From: Owenia fusiformis
Lineage: Eukaryota > Annelida > Polychaeta > Sabellida > Oweniidae
Direction of reading: 5' to 3'
Assembly: GCA_903813345.2 (NCBI GenBank)
Contig: CAIIXF020000009.1
Span: 31,373,259-31,437,258 of the forward strand
DNA: 64,000 nucleotides
Shown here: positions 1 through 11,800 of the stretch, in pieces
Position numbering within the stretch: the first letter of the stretch is position 1
How the letters are laid out: each line of letters opens with the position of its first letter
Translations under genes and position numbers: made by a program
The notes under the pieces: generated by a model
What the model was told of the DNA's origin: nothing
Database searches by the model: none
Seen by the model: the letters and a program-made list of their open reading frames with translations, nothing else

Positions 1-117
1 TGTCAATACTTGGTTAATGATGATGTCAGAGGGAATGGCCAATATATCATGTACATGACAAGCTCTGGCTGGGTCAGTTTATAGATTCCCTGGATACTAT
101 TTAATATGCTTGCTTAC

Positions 118-445
118 CTCAAGTACAACTCTCTCACTGACATTTTTGAAGATATCACTCTTGACATGATGCGCATACTTGTTGAATTTCTTGTTCCATT
201 TCGATGTTGCTGAACTGTTCAAAGTGCCATCTATGTTGTCGTCCTTCATTCCCATCAGTTTAAAGCCAAGAAGGTAGTACATGTACATCACTTGTGACCA
301 ACGCTTTCTGTGCCGGATTCTCTGCTTGTCTTTGAGATGGCAAACAATTATGTTTCCTCCTGGGAGGGTCCAGATGAGCTTTCCACCATATGGTGTTGGA
401 ATCTTTGTTGGGTCATCTATGTCAACTGAACTCTCATGTACCGAA
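118..445 (-). CDS. CHS: chitin synthase exon 9: start of the catalytic region
   Basis: Encodes [20 protein letters not shown] and on through [31 protein letters not shown] to ERVVLE, the stretch that leads into the UDP-GlcNAc-binding Walker-like and EDR blocks in all animal chitin synthases. A Cys codon spans the junction with exon 8 (TG|T). The donor GTAAGC at 117 leaves the next exon outside the window. Confidence 0.9.
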
Positions 446-3400
446 CTAAAATAAAAAATGTACATGTATTTCAATCAAATTATTTGGAAAAACTAATTGG
501 CTGCATTTGATTTTGGATAATGAATGGAGAAACCCTTAATAAATAATCTTATGATATCTGTTTATTCAGTCTTAATATTATCCAGGGATATAAAAACATT
601 TTGATATACATTTTTCTTTTTCTCTTTGATTGGTACAGTCATTATACTTGTTTATTTATAATTGTATGAATGTAAATAAAAGGTTGTCTTACCAAGCTGC
701 TCTCCCCATAAGTGCACACAGTTGTTTGACAAACTGGTTTGGAATAAATTTGTCATCCTCAGTCTGCTCCATACAATCATCAAAGAAAATATGAGCTGGA
801 AATAAATGTTCTTTAATATAAGTAATATGTTATGCACATTATTAGTGCCAGAAGGGGAAAGACCAAAAATACAGTCAGAAAAATGAGCATTTAACAGTAC
901 AACCATTTGTAAGGAACCAAACACGCACCCTTATATAAAATATCTATAGTAACAAAACAAACATTAAATATATACAAAAATATATTTATTACGTCATAAT
1001 GCGATTTCATGTACAGTTATCTGAAGATTTAAAATGAGTAATAACTGAATTTCTTCTTCGTTTTCTTTATTTTCTTTAATAATTAAAATATCATATATAT
1101 ATATAACACCCTTTTTTTTTAAATGAGAATTGATCAAATAATGAGAATATATAGTTCCACTATTTTATGAATTTGATTTGAACAAAATTTATGCCGGGCA
1201 TAAAATTTGTTCCAAAATTTATGCCCGGCATAAAATTTGTTCCAAAATTTATGCCGGGCATAAAATTTGTTCCAAAATTTATGCCCGGCATAAAATTTGT
1301 CCAAAATTTATGCCGGGCATAAATTTTGTTCAAATCAAATTCGTAAAATAGTGGAACTATATATTCTCACTATTTGATCAATTCTCATTTCAAAAAAAAG
1401 GGTGTTATATATATAAATTGATTAAATGTCCAAAGAAACAGTGTCTAAATGACTAAGTTCACATGTTAAGTCAAACGTTGCAATAGAAACTTTAAAGGAT
1501 CTTACTTAGAAGCATTTTGTCTATCTTTGTTTTCATCATTGGCCTGAGATTGCTCTTCATACTTTTAGACATGTAAGCACATTAGTGCCAAAACTTTGAA
1601 TAAGAGTATGACCTAACATTTGACCTTTAGTTGAGATGGAATTTTATAAGTTGAATAAAGTACATAAAGTAACATTATCTACCTTCAAATTCATAGTAGT
1701 CAGGATCTTTGATACCAAAATGCTCCTGGGCAAGTCTCCGTGCACTTTGGTCTGTGTCCATCCTCATAACGGATTTCAACATTTGAATCATTTCATTCTC
1801 GTTCTCATGCCACATGGTCGCACATATATAGATCTGAGTAGTGACATCCTCTAAGTCAGCCTTCTTACGTGATCCTCCTCCAATCTCACTTTCTTCGTCT
1901 TCATCTTCTGCTGCTTCATAAAGGTCCTTGTCATTACGTCTGCGGTTGAATAACATGGATTGGTCTATCAAGGCAGCCTCGTAGTTCGGCATCACAAATA
2001 TCCTATAAAATAGAAGTTTCAAAGTCTGGAATGTCATTTTTATGTCATTTTTGGTTGTGATTTTTTTATATTTGTTTATTTTATCTGATGTGTTATACAT
2101 TAATAGTGATAGAAATTATTTCCTTTCATATGGATAATTCCAGAAAAAAACTCAAGAATTTCATGGAGTAGAATGAATAACTTTGCTCATTTATATGGCC
2201 TATTGGAATGGCCCCAAAGTGTCCCACTCAACTCATATAAACAATTAACAGTTTATACGATTTATTTGATAACATAGATTCATTCATTATCATTCATTAT
2301 TAGTAAACACTTACCTGTCAGTAGTAGCAAGTCTGTCATTAGCAGGGAACCATACATGTCTAGCCAGCCACATCATTGAGAGCCACCAAACCAATAGTCC
2401 AAACACAAAGTGAAATGTAAAGGCAGGCTTCCAGACATCTGTGGGTATATTCCAGTATGTAAACTCATTATACCTGAAAAATGTTTTGACGATAAGGAAA
2501 ATGATGACAAGAACAACATGAAATACAAAATAAGTGATTGTTGAAGCATTATGTGAATTTGGCAAAATATGATTGCAAAAGTTATACTGATTCTATTTAA
2601 AAGCCCAATTTTGCAGAGATGTGTTATGAACTATAAAAACTAAAGAATGTCTATATCATGTTAGTGCCTATGTGAGAGATAAATATTTTATGTCATAATC
2701 ATACCTGAAGAGGTCAGGGTTGTTGAAGTATCCCAAAATGATGAACCACAAAATAGTAACAGGAGTTGTGATGCATAATGGAATGGAGAAACAGATTCGT
2801 TGCTGCAGTAACTTCACGGCAGTTTTCGAGAAAAAGAAGACTGCATAAGAAGTTGTGACTTGGATGATGAAGGGCACATAGGTGTATAGGCATCTAAAGT
2901 AGTCCCCATCATAATCACATGGTATTTCTGGAGCTCTTGTTGGTTTCAGGGTTGTAGTAGTACCATTTAGTCCAGGAGTGTCACTTGCAAAGGCCTCTAT
3001 CACATTCAGAATGTCATAAGATGTTTCGCTTGAGTTTGTTACTGTTGTATTTACGAAAGGTTGGGTTGGACTCACAATACTTGGATAGAGAGCAAATGAC
3101 ATAAGAAACACAACGATACATTTCCACAAGCTGACGAACATGTATGTCTTGATACGAACATGTTGAAGTACCTCTCTGAAGTACCTCAAAGGAATTTCTA
3201 CTGAACCAAGATAAATGTCCTTATCTGCAAAATTTTCCCACCAACCAAGTGAAATCAGGAGTACTGAAACTGGAATCTCCCAAAAGACATCACCACCTTC
3301 ATTCAGCTTAATCCAGTCACTGCTAACAGCAGCAGGGTCACTGACATTACATGAATTGGTGAAAGTGAGCATAACAACAAAGACAGTCAACTGCATCATT

Positions 3401-6400
3401 AACGCCAGGATATCAAGTGTGTATGTTATAACACGTTTCTTGGAGCTGTCAGCGTCCCTCTCAGTGAAGAGTATGATAAGGAATGATGGTATTGAGAAGA
3501 CTGTTGTCATGACGAGGGTTGCTCGGATGACATCTAAACATGGCAACACTCTGAGAACAAAGAGTGACATTCCAACTCCATGTACTGTCTCCATGAACAT
3601 ACACTGAAAATTATCAAATGGGTTACCATTTGCATGCATTACTTGGTTTACAAGCACTAGACGCCCCAAACGAGGGCATATCAGTGCATGTAAAAGAAGC
3701 ATTATTATCAAAATACATCATATACAGAGTATTTAAAAGACATTTAAAAGCAACCGTTACGTACAATAGTCCTTTTTGTAATCCTTGGGAGGTCACTGTC
3801 AGATGTTATTAACTTTTTCTACAATTATTATAATTGAGTTTAGTCATCATAATGAGCCAATCATTGTTAATTCAAATTATTGACAATAATTTCATTTATG
3901 GCAATGTGAGAGTCGGTTAAGGTTTAGGTATGAACAAGCCCTAAGAAGACCATTCCCCGGTTATCCCAGGTAAATGTTTCTGGTAAGTTACACTGAACGA
4001 AACATCAAGCTTCAGATCTCGAGAGTACGAGATGAGACTTCAGACGAGATATCGATAGGATTGTAGTTGGAGGGTTTTCTCCCTAGGTGCGTACAAAATC
4101 CATTAACATCAATGTAAGTTATACATTTCGATTCTTTTCCCTCACCTCCTTCCCCAGCTTACACCACCATTTGGAGATTTATTTTCGCCCAAGAAGATGA
4201 GTTGGAGATGGTATTATAATATATCCAATTGAGCTAATTAACAGTTATGTCAAAGTGTAAACTCTTGTAGCTAATTAACTTAAATTAGCCATTATTTTCC
4301 AAGGTATTGTGTTTTGTGTTAATTGGCTCAATATTTATTTATATTAATTTTATATTAATAATTTTACATGTACGACTCTCACGGCCATATCTATACTCTA
4401 CATGAACATAAATTATGGTTATGATTGCTTGTTTATTCCCTGCTTGTTGTACATTGAACTTACCCATATAAATGTTTTGCCAGAAGGCCAAGGGAAGTTT
4501 CCGAACAATGCCCTTAGAATGGTCTCTAAGAAAGTAAGACCATATGGTACACAAATTGTCCCTGCCGCTATTAGAACCCATCGATCTCTCTTCCATTCAT
4601 CCTATAGAAAATTGACATAAGCATACATTTTGTAATTATGGTAAGTTGATTTCTGATGCTGACAAAAAACCATGGAAGGTGTCGCAACATTTTTTAGACT
4701 GACCTATGTTGGATTGTGGCTATTTTCTGAAGATTTAAAAAGGTGCATTAATGTTAGGCCAATGCATTATCTCAAAGATGAAAATCAGGAAAACATTTTT
4801 GAAAATATTTGGGCTGGGTGTTTGCACCTTCCCTGTCTCGAAGTCTAAATTATTTGATCATCTCTATGAGTACTTTTCCTTTAGATAATGCATTGGCCTA
4901 ACATTTGCACCTTTTTAAATCTTCAGGAAAAAGCCACAATCCAACATAGGACAGTCTAAAATCTGTTGCGATACCTTCCGTGGTCCTTCAATGTCTTGTT
5001 GCTTGACAAAACCCCCAACAGTTGGCATTGGTGATATGCCATTTTTATAAAACATTTTTCTATGTGAAGAAATAAGATATAAACACATAATGTGTCAAAG
5101 TTCATATTTACCCATTCTTCTGTTCCCAGTTTGTGTGTCTCGTGAGTTATAGAATTGAGGATAAGCATTAAGGATGCTTTGCTGGTTAAAGCTGCTGCTA
5201 ATATGAACAGGAAAAGAAAGATGTAAGACAGTGCCTTTGCTGCTTTGATCAGTGCTCTGATACATGAATTGCCGGAGACATGTTCATTGTCTTTACTCTG
5301 CATTTGGAACACATCCCAGTCCATGTAAGCGTCATCTAGACTCCTAAAAGAAAAAATATTATGGATAATATAATGTATCCATATTTGTAGTCTCCCATAC
5401 ATCTTCTCTATTTGCATATTCTACCAAATATTCAGAATTCAAACAAACTTTTAGTAACTTACTCCTTGTCTTCTTCAATGTTTCCGTACATCTCCTCAGT
5501 TGTTTTAATGCCATTTTTCAATATTTTCTTGAGTGGTTTCCCATCTGATATAGTTACCACAGGAACATTTCCATTTGGAAAATCATTATTGTTATTTTCC
5601 ATGCCTTCAACATTGCCATATCTTCGTCCAGATTTACCAGGTTTGAAAGTAAATTCATCGTGAGTGGGACCTGTATAATCTGATACATCATCGTCATATG
5701 GGAGTTCAAAACCTTGGTTTGTAAAACCATACGAGTGTTCGGGTATTTTGATATTAATTGGAGGACTTGGATAGGTGTCATCTTCTAAATGAGGATTATG
5801 AACTACAGATTTCATTTCAAGTTTAGGTTTTTCTGGTAATGAAAATCTCTTGGGTTTCTCTTTTGGTGAGATTTGAGGCCTTGGAGTAGGTATTGGAGAT
5901 TTTGACTTTTTCTGCATCTCACGTGGGGCCTCAACTAAATGATCTGGTTCTTCAGTGCTGGACAGTGTATCCATTTGAACAGGAGGTAGTTCAACAAAGA
6001 TTTCATCTTCCTGAATTCCAGAATCCGTACACCGAAACTCCAGAGCATGGCGCAAAGATCCTTGTTTAATGACAGGGACTGGAGGTGGTGGACCTAGGGG
6101 CAGTTCTGCATTATTTTCTTTTTTCGAGTCCCTTTTCCTCTCAACACTTCCCTTTCTGATATGTGGGTTTGTGGAGTAAGGACTGTGATCAGGGGATAAG
6201 TAAGGATTGTCAAATATTGAGCTTCGTCTCATGCCTGATGTTAACACCTTCTCTGTTCCCTATAAAATAATTCAATTCAACTAGTATCTTTTCATTATAG
6301 GTTTGGTATGGTCACTTCCAGAAATATAAAGCTATAATCATAAATTATAATTTGAACTTCTATTCTACATTTTCTTCAGGCAAGCTGTAATTTTATTTCA

Positions 6401-6535
6401 TGACATTTCTTGTATTTTAGTAATTGTCAGTACATTGTTTCATTATGTTAGTTACAATTCAAATTAACATGTAAAAGTAAAGATTTGAATTCTTACTGTA
6501 TCTGATGTCAGGACAAGTTTGTCTGGGAGACTCAT
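118..6535 (-). CDS. CHS: chitin synthase, 5' nine coding exons (3' part beyond left edge)
   Basis: Multi-pass membrane enzyme that polymerises UDP-GlcNAc into chitin and extrudes it; in molluscs it serves shell, radula and gut matrices. Exons (minus): 6535-6497, 6259-5463, 5343-5112, 4601-4464, 3603-2705, 2473-2315, 2002-1683, 795-693, 445-118; every junction is GT..AG and phases agree, giving 1005 residues. Residues 1-280 are cytosolic, proline-rich and basic. About nine hydrophobic segments follow (exons 3-6), then the family signatures [40 protein letters not shown] and [21 protein letters not shown]. The catalytic EDR and QRRRW motifs should lie on exons left of position 1. Start: ATG at 6535 with an in-frame TAG four codons upstream, so no N-terminal myosin head, which some molluscan chitin synthases carry, is fused here. 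Family identity is very sure; paralogue is not. Confidence 0.93.
1095..1415. repeat. foldback element with alternating 30-bp palindromic units
   Basis: Lies in chitin synthase intron 7. Two arms of about 95 bp (1095-1190 and 1321-1415) are near-perfect inverted copies, with ATAACACCC at the outer ends. Between them are five units starting at 1191, 1221, 1251, 1281 and 1310, each a near-palindrome around ATGCCSGGCAT. The centre alternates CCGGGC and CCCGGC from unit to unit, so successive units are in opposite orientation. No coding capacity. Confidence 0.85.
2705..3603 (-). CDS. CHS: chitin synthase exon 5: transmembrane core
   Basis: This 899-bp exon encodes residues 403-701. It starts [21 protein letters not shown] and carries about six hydrophobic segments, including [64 protein letters not shown] and [10 protein letters not shown]. 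Between the last pairs is a probable outside loop with NTT, NSS and NGT sites for N-glycosylation. The SLGWWEN motif is typical of metazoan chitin synthases. Acceptor TTTTCAG and donor GTATGA are clear. Confidence 0.92.
4669..4984. repeat. inverted-repeat element (MITE-like), ~105-bp arms
   Basis: In chitin synthase intron 3. The left arm 4669-4772 (CCATGGAAGGTGTCGCAAC...) and right arm 4883-4984 (...GTTGCGATACCTTCCGTGG) are inverted copies with few mismatches, around a 110-bp loop. No ORF; a non-autonomous DNA element is the likely reading. Confidence 0.85.
5463..6259 (-). CDS. CHS: chitin synthase exon 2: disordered N-terminal region
   Basis: This 797-bp exon encodes residues 14-279 of the chitin synthase, the cytosolic leader before the first membrane segment. 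It is rich in Pro, Ser, Lys and Glu, with PxxP runs ([28 protein letters not shown]) that could be SH3- or profilin-type ligands; that role is inference. Acceptor TATAG precedes 6259 and donor GTAAGT follows 5463. It ends in an acidic stretch (YGNIEEDKE) that joins exon 3 in phase 2. Confidence 0.88.
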
Positions 6536-8890
6536 TGTATAATCCTATGTGTTTTAATGGACACTGTGACTATTAATTCATCTTTTCACTTTTGTGTGCA
6601 TCTTATTATATCATATTCAGTTTTAGATTTGTCACTTCTTGACTGTTCAAGAATCAGTTTTGATAAAAGTTTGTTCTATTGTCCTACTGCGTTAAGTAAT
6701 TTCTTAGTACTAAGTTATGTCTGGCAGTAGGAGGATCTCATTGGGGATCAAAGATCAGAATTTTGGAGGACTCTTGGAAGATGTACGTCACTACAGGAGT
6801 ACTCAAGCTCTGACCACATGCCATATAATGGACATCTTCAACAATGATAAATCAGGCAACAATTTACCCTGACATGACTTTCCAGTAGCAACTCACTGCC
6901 ATGGCAACATTCAGTGTTTCTAAATATAAGGGGTTCACATGTTTCATATCAGGGTTCGTGTGAAAATACAAAGCATGGTTATTAGTTTTGATATATAGAG
7001 ACTACTTATCATCTATTTTTAAATTTTTTTAAAGGGAATCTTTAATTCCAGATGGGGCCAATATACTAGAGGTGATATGGAATCATAAAATTCTATACTG
7101 TTTACAGGTTTTTGATGTGCATATGTAACATCAACTGCCATAAAACAATAAATTTCATCTTCACCTGAGAGAATAAGGCAATAAACAGGAGTGGCATTAA
7201 AGATAAAACCTGGAGGGGATTGGACCCATACATACCCAACATTTAACCTTAATTTATATTTTCCTAAAAAAGCCCAAACTTGGCAAAAAAAGTCAAAAAT
7301 AAAATTCTACCCTCTGTCTGATACTTTAGAGTTGTTAAATATTTAGATTCTTTAAATCTGATTTTTGAAGAATTCGCTAAATTTTTCCTAATTTTTATTC
7401 AAATTTGGTCAAAGGGTATGATAGAGTGTTATCTTTGAACTAGAAGCATGGATGAGAAGGATGACGCCATTAAGCTATGTTGGAATGAATATTTAGAATA
7501 CACACTCTGTTGGAATTCTTTGATTGTTGATATGAGATATTCAACTTTTCTACATTCCTAATTGATTGGTATGAGAAAATGCAATAGGAGCCATCATAAA
7601 AACATAATGGGCAATACTGTAATAGTGTAGTAGCAACAAAGCAACATTTAATTTGATTGAGGTAATTTGAGGTTTCGGAAACTAATAAATTCTGATTGAA
7701 GGTTGTTCTTGACTTTCACTTGAGATTCAAGTAGATCAGGTATATTCAGTTTTCAGTAGCGCCAATGTCCCTGGTATATATATTACCCTATTTGATCTGA
7801 TCAATGGACTTGATACATGGCAAGTCATCAGCCTAGATAACTTCTAAGGAAATGCTCAAACTTCAATTTCTTTTCTGTTTCACCAGGTGGTGATGTTTAT
7901 GTCATTTTAAATCTCTGTTTTCAGGGTAAGACTACAATATAAGTTGTTTAAGTTTTACATGTAGAGAGTGCTTTTACAATTAAATAATATTAAGACAATC
8001 CTTCAAATACAAACATAGCATTTGATCTTTGAAGTAATTGAATTTAGATATAGGTTTAAAGGTTTTTATTATCATAAAATCAATACCATGTTACATACAG
8101 AGCAATTGAATTTAGATTATCCCACTTAAGCAGGTTTACCAGTTCTTGTAATACATTAAAGTTTTGTTTTATTAATACTCTTAGGCTTCCACTAAGCTGT
8201 TTCAAAAATATTGAATGCTATAATGTGCACCTCAAATATTTGTCGGCACATTTCCAAGTAAACTGTTTAAAAACTGTAAACTGCTCCTGTAACATGATTA
8301 GTTTTTATTATGGTTTATTTATAACAAGATTAATCGATTTGTCTGAATTTTGAACTCTTAAATCATAAAAATCTGAATTTATTTCCGCATATTTTGTCTT
8401 CAATATTAAGCTCTATCATTCTGTAATCAGGAGTATATATCTCGATCTGTTCGGTTTGCCCAAGGAGATGGAGTAGGTATATGGTATATGAATGTATAGA
8501 TAATAATTTTACATTCTTCAATTGAAAAATTGCTGAAATATTCAATATTTTAATTACCTATAGTTATCAGCTACCCTAATAAAGATATGTACATGTATGT
8601 TACTTTGAAACTCAGTAGAAAGATGACCCTCTCTTTTAAGTATGCAAAATCAAGCTAAAAGTACATTGTACTATAAGGATCTTAATATCTTGTAAAATTA
8701 AGAAATATAAATTAATTGAACCATTTTCCTATAAATGTTAATATTAAGAGAATCTGAAAAGGTTCATTTCTGTAAGTTTGTAATTCAAAGATAAGAAGTA
8801 TGTTGCTATTATATAACAAAACCGGATAGATGATGTGTGTGTACTTTAATATTGCCCGATTGGCATAATACACTTTTGTTTCCATTCAAG
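6536..8890. other. spacer between divergent chitin synthase and ERI2 exons
   Basis: 2.35 kb holding the chitin synthase 5' UTR and promoter, whose limits I cannot set. I searched both strands by eye for the ERI2 N-terminal exons (DFE.TC and E.PAVLLNT blocks) and found none. A 20-bp stretch at about 7924-7943 (GGGTAAGACTACAATATAAG) matches the right-end region of the element at 27192-28015, so a fragment of that family lies here. Otherwise nothing recognised. Confidence 0.5.
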
Positions 8891-11800
8891 GCTATGGTGG
8901 AAGATGGTATCCCCCTGTCAATGTGTTTGAATAGATTCAATCACTGGCTCACAAAGATTGCTGATGAGAAACACATTGTTTACAACACCCATACAGGCAA
9001 TAGTATTGACTTCAACCTCTGCACATTCGTCACTTGGTCAGGTTAGTTGACATTTGGATCTCCAGTCTTATTTTCAGTGCCCCTGGGGGACAGATCATGA
9101 AAGACTTAGTCTTATTTAAAATCTAAGGTCCCAGAATGGTAAAAAAATGCCGCCAGTCCGCTTTACAAAATCACGAAAAGTTAAATATTTTTTTCTTTAT
9201 TGGACAGATTTGTTTTACTGGACATATATTCATTAGAATTTTTCTTCAAAACTCAATATTTGTTCAAGTTGATACAATTGTCTCTCGAACTAGAGATTAG
9301 CCTTATTTGAAAGATCATAATAGACTGAATCTACTGAAAATCTAAGGTCCCAGAATGGTCAAATATGCTGCTGTCCGCTCCCAGTAGATTAGATATGAGT
9401 TTAAGAAACTACATTCCTTTATTCATCTTAATATTGAGGTGCACATTCACACTTTTGAGAATGTTAGAATACAAGTCTAACTATCCTTTGCAGGAGACAG
9501 TTTTCAAAAAGTCTGTTATTTAAATCACTCGATTATCATATGGCTACATGTATGTGTTTCTACTGAAATTTTAAAACCACAACACATAGAACTACTATGC
9601 AGAATGATAAAAAACACAAAATGACCACTTAATTCCACTTACTATTTCACAGAAGGTAAAAAATATACCCTGCCTAGATTTTCTGTAAGGGTTGTCAGAC
9701 AAATGAATATAAAATTATACCTATAAAACGCCATTAAAATATGAACATTGATAAAAGAAGATCACAATATGATAACCCTTACATGAAAAGTTATGTAATT
9801 GATTCATCATTGATAGAGGAATATTTCTTGCAACAGGACATCTGGAGATATTTTGATCTTTTGAAGATCACATTTAGCACACAAATGTACTTATGGTTCA
9901 AAAGGTCACATGACTTCATAATAGCCTCTACTTAAACACGATTTATTTATTTATATTATTGTATCTTCAAATTTTATGTGAATATTTATGTGATTATTAT
10001 CAGTCAGGTTTCAGTTTGTGCAGAAAAAAGTGGTCACCAATTAAATTGTGGAAAATCACTTTTGAGCCATAACACAAGAATTATTGCTTCGATATGCAGT
10101 ATGCATTGAAATTAATCAAATAAGTCCTCATTTAGCTATCAGTATATTTTGAAGTTCATGTACATGCACCAGCAAAAACTCATGAAAAATGTAAAATGAA
10201 TGTCAATCTTATAGCACCATAACCAGGGCTCTCACCAGGAAATATTTAGGATGTGGTGCTAACATATTCAGAATAACCGTCCATTCGTGATAAATCATAT
10301 TTATGTTATATTTTATCCTTTTTACATGCTATTATTGTATATTCAGTCAAGTTCAGACTGTGGAAACAGTCATGATTTGCCAATAGGGTGTGGAGGGAGC
10401 TAAATAGAGTATGGTGCTACGCCACAGTCTCAAAGTCTGGCGAGAGCCCTGATAACTAATAGATTATATGCATTTTATCTTGTCATAAAATCTAGAAGAA
10501 ATGGTCAGATTTTTCTGTGTCTTCCACTTACTCCATTGCACAATGTAAGTCCCAATACTTATAGGATGTGGTTATTATCCCATCGAACGAAGTTCAGAGG
10601 GATATAGGGAATGCCTCCCTCCGTCCATCCGTCCGTCCGTACGTTCGTACGTATGTCCGTCCGGGCAATAACTCAAATACCCTTGGCCCGATTTTGTTCA
10701 TATTTTGTACACATATACCCTATGGGGGTAGAAGTTCTGCTCGAAAGCCGATTTTCAAAATGGCCGCTCATTTAAAAATGGCGGCCATTTTAGTGCCGAT
10801 TTTACAGTAATTTAGGTCCAATATGTAAAACTGTAATAGCAGTATGTTTTAAATGTAAAAAATTATATAGGACATTGATTAAGCTAGAAATGTAGATATT
10901 AAAGAAGCACATGGCAGCCATCTTGAAAAATGGCAACCTTTACTAGTTATTTTACGATTTTTGCTATAACTCAAGAAGTAGTGGCGCGATTTTGTTCATA
11001 TTTGGTAAGTTAATACTATAAGCATGGCTCACTGTCTAATGACACTTTTGGTAGGAGGTGGCCATTTTGAAAAATGGCCGCCATTTTGGAAAATAGCCGC
11101 CATTTTAACATATTTTACTATAACTCAAAAAGTAGTGGAGCGATTTTCTTCATATTTGGTTTGTGAATACTATAAGCATGGCACACTGTGTAATGACACT
11201 TTTGGTAGAAGGCGGCCATTTTGAAAAATGGCCACCATTTAAACGTATTTTACTCGTCCTTTACTCGTTATGTTACGAGTTTTGCTGTAACTTGAAAAGT
11301 AGTGGAGTGATTTTGTTCATATTTGGTATGTGAATACTATAAGCATGGCACACTGTCTAATGACACTTTTGGTAGAAGGCGGCCATTTTGAAAAATGGCC
11401 ACCATTTTTAAGTATTATACTCGAAAAGTAGTGGAGCGATTTTGTTTAGGGTTGAGGTTGTGTTCCTCAGATGTCAACTCCAAAACATGAAGTAACAATA
11501 TTTTAAACTTCAAAATTACACATTGAGTTTTTGCCAATAGGTCTAATTCTTATCAAATGTAATTAGACAAATTTTGACTCAGTTGGCAGCTTTTTATTAT
11601 CTCACCGAATCATGTTCGAGGGGGATATAGGAAAGCTGATCAAATTTTCATCCGATCGAATACTGTTTCACAGATTTGCTTCAACTTTTATAGGCTTATG
11701 GGTGTAGGACCTCTGCTCAAGAAGGAATTTTCAATATGGCTGCTTAATTCAAAATGGCCACCAAAGATGGCTGTTGAATTCCAAAATGGCTGCCATATTT

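Noticed and set aside
1191-1330. Evenly spaced short palindromes resembling a CRISPR array
   Set aside because: No unique spacers: units are head-to-tail or inverted copies, inside a eukaryotic intron.
3215-3607. 130-codon plus-strand frame
   Set aside because: Antisense shadow of chitin synthase exon 5, whose minus-strand reading is strongly conserved.
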